Shown: in pieces, positions 62,769 to 64,000 of the stretch
Position numbering within the stretch: the first letter of the stretch is position 1
Layout: the number at the start of each line of letters is the position of its first letter
Origin: an archaeon
GTDB taxonomy: Archaea > Nanobdellota > Nanobdellia > Pacearchaeales > GW2011-AR1
Reading direction: 5' to 3'
Length of the DNA: 64,000 nt
Assembly (NCBI GenBank): GCA_027343665.1
Contig: DAHWKL010000001.1
Span: 110,770 to 174,769 of the forward strand
Notes under the pieces: model-generated
The model's input: only the letters and a program-made list of their open reading frames with translations
Databases searched by the model: none
What the model was told of the DNA's origin: nothing
Position numbers and translations under genes: made by a program

Positions 62769-64000
62769 CTATTTCCATGGAGGAGCAGAATAAGCAGGCA
62801 TTCCATGAGCTTTTTTGTAAGTTTCGAAAAGGGTCTTGGTTATCTTAGTTGTAGATGCTTTAACAGCAGGAAAAAAATACTCTTTCTCGTACCATTTAAA
62901 ATGTTTCTTGTAAGGACTCTTTAATTTTTTTTCTTTCTCTTTTTTTTCTTTCTTCTCCTGTTTATCTTTCTTATTATAAAAGCCAAATAAAGCAAAGAAA
63001 GGATTCTCTCCCTGAATACCCTTTTTTTTCTCGGCTTTTTCTTCCTCTTTTTTATCCTCATTCAGGAAGGCTTCTATATCATCTTTCAATGCCCCCAAAC
63101 TTTCATTTGTAGCACCATCAATAAGCCCAAGAGCACCATCAAGGTCAGATTTGTCAAGCTCTTCATACATTTGTTTTATTTCTGAACCTGTTAGAGAGTA
63201 TCCTCTGAATATCACTTCTGCTCTTCCACCTACGACAAAACCTGCCTGAGTTCTTGAGGGGATACCTCTGAAATGAAAATCGACAAGCACACATGAATTA
63301 TAAGTCTCATTTACTGTTGCGAGGAATTTTTCATTGGCAAAAAATGGGGGAAAATTTCCTGATTTTGCCTCATCCTGCACCTTAAGGGATTGCTTTCCGA
63401 AAAGAGTCAGTTCTAAAAGCAGAGAGTTGAACATCTTGACAAGATCCGGATTCCTGTTTTTCTCGGACATTTCAAGTTCCTGAGCAGCCTTCAAATAAGG
63501 CCTTGCCCATCTTGCATAAAGTTTCAATGAACTCACCTGACTTTTCAGATAAGTTTTTTCTATCTGATATCTTTTCCTCAGTTCACCTTCCGATTCTTTT
63601 ACCCATTTGTTAAACTCATATATCCTCGGCCTCAATAACCTTTTGACTATCTCGTTTAAATCAAGTTCAGCACCATCGGGACCCTTAAGCGATTCGTCTT
63701 CAACAATCAAAAAGGCATCAATTAAAGTATTGAATCCACCTTGACCAAGTGCCATCGCTTTTATAGAGGAGTTCCCTTTTTGGATATCAACTTTATCCAT
63801 CCAGATTTGCTTAAGGCTAAGAAGAGCGGAAGACCTTACATCACGATTGCTGTTTTTCAAGTCATCATAAGCACTAAGCCTAACCTTAAATTCCCTTAGG
63901 TCATAGATTATATTAAGGACACTTCTAAGAACGGCATTTATATTCCCAAGAAGTTCCGCCCCTTGCTTTTCCATGTAAGTCCTTCTCTGGCCCATATCCC
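62769..64000 (-). CDS. Large mostly helical protein, N-terminus beyond window edge
   Basis: An open frame runs on the minus strand into the window end; an internal ATG at 63995 gives 408 residues, but the frame continues beyond it. The sequence is helical with charged repeats (KQEKKEKKEKEKKLKSPYKKHFKWYEKEYFFPAVKAST). KIQ-type segments such as VLRSVLNIIYDLREFKVRLSAYDDL appear conserved. Within the 53-64 kb set of lineage proteins it may form a complex with its neighbours; the function is unknown. Confidence 0.72.
   Translation of the reverse strand, partial: DMGQRRTYMEKQGAELLGNINAVLRSVLNIIYDLREFKVRLSAYDDLKNSNRDVRSSALLSLKQIWMDKVDIQKGNSSIKAMALGQGGFNTLIDAFLIVEDESLKGPDGAELDLNEIVKRLLRPRIYEFNKWVKESEGELRKRYQIEKTYLKSQVSSLKLYARWARPYLKAAQELEMSEKNRNPDLVKMFNSLLLELTLFGKQSLKVQDEAKSGNFPPFFANEKFLATVNETYNSCVLVDFHFRGIPSRTQAGFVVGGRAEVIFRGYSLTGSEIKQMYEELDKSDLDGALGLIDGATNESLGALKDDIEAFLNEDKKEEEKAEKKKGIQGENPFFALFGFYNKKDKQEKKEKKEKEKKLKSPYKKHFKWYEKEYFFPAVKASTTKITKTLFETYKKAHGMPAYSAPPWK

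Overview
The window is AT-rich, gene-dense archaeal chromosome. Archaeal informational genes dominate: Rpo7/Spt4, eS24, eS31, eL24, eS28, L7Ae, eL33, uL16 (L10e), a group II chaperonin, Kae1 and a Trm-G10-like enzyme, together with intron-bearing tRNA genes. These sit beside bacterial-type DNA gyrase (gyrA, gyrB) and ScpA. This mix, with many small membrane or secreted proteins of unknown function and several TATA-box/leaderless starts, points to a DPANN archaeon, most likely of the Pacearchaeota/Woesearchaeota (Nanoarchaeota) type. The lineage is an inference from gene content, not a phylogeny.

Layout. 1-3.4 kb: a copper-handling island with CopA (cut by the window edge), a separate HMA copper carrier, Met-rich and Cys-rich membrane-anchored proteins, and a divergent membrane-bound winged-helix regulator. 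3.5-7.8 kb: methyltransferase, two tandem DsbA-like thiol oxidoreductases, an ATP-cone/Mrr-type nuclease and small membrane proteins. 7.8-14.2 kb: a MacB-type ABC export system and several membrane or winged-helix proteins. 14.3-16 kb: hisS, a low-molecular-weight phosphatase and an unusual intron-containing tRNA-His. 16.2-18.2 kb: a PadR regulator with a DrrAB-type ABC exporter. 18.2-20.7 kb: a glutamine amidotransferase overlapping a Dph6-like ligase, and a double Lrp regulator. 20.8-22.5 kb: orphan genes including a twice-frameshifted gene. 22.6-28.2 kb: ScpA, an RRM protein with a long structured leader, the eS31-eS24-Spt4-Rpo7-PIN cluster, an HD hydrolase and KsgA. 28.2-30.4 kb: an accessory patch with HEPN-like signatures beside tRNA-Trp. 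30.6-36.1 kb: a gyrB-x-y-z-gyrA operon with three small genes between the gyrase subunits. 36.3-43.9 kb: L7Ae-S28e-L24e, a DedA-like protein, a sugar nucleotidyltransferase, Kae1, small conserved domains, a GTPase and a tRNA-Tyr with one or two introns. 44-52 kb: an enlarged receiver-like protein, secreted and membrane proteins, a 66-bp palindromic mobile element with a 9-bp target duplication, the thermosome, GNAT, radical SAM and TatD. 52-64 kb: tRNA-Gly, tRNA-Val, two related nucleotidyltransferase proteins, Trm-G10-like, L35Ae-L10e, a large TIM-barrel protein and further lineage-type proteins up to the window end.

The observations most worth following are: the membrane winged-helix protein with a Cys/Met/His extracytoplasmic loop (candidate copper sensor), the minimal IS256-like palindromic element, the frameshifted gene, the RRM leader RNA, the odd tRNA-His and tRNA-Tyr genes, the acidic small-gene insertions in the gyrase operon, and the nucleotidyltransferase family clustered at 53-64 kb. 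No CRISPR array, rRNA gene or complete transposon was seen.
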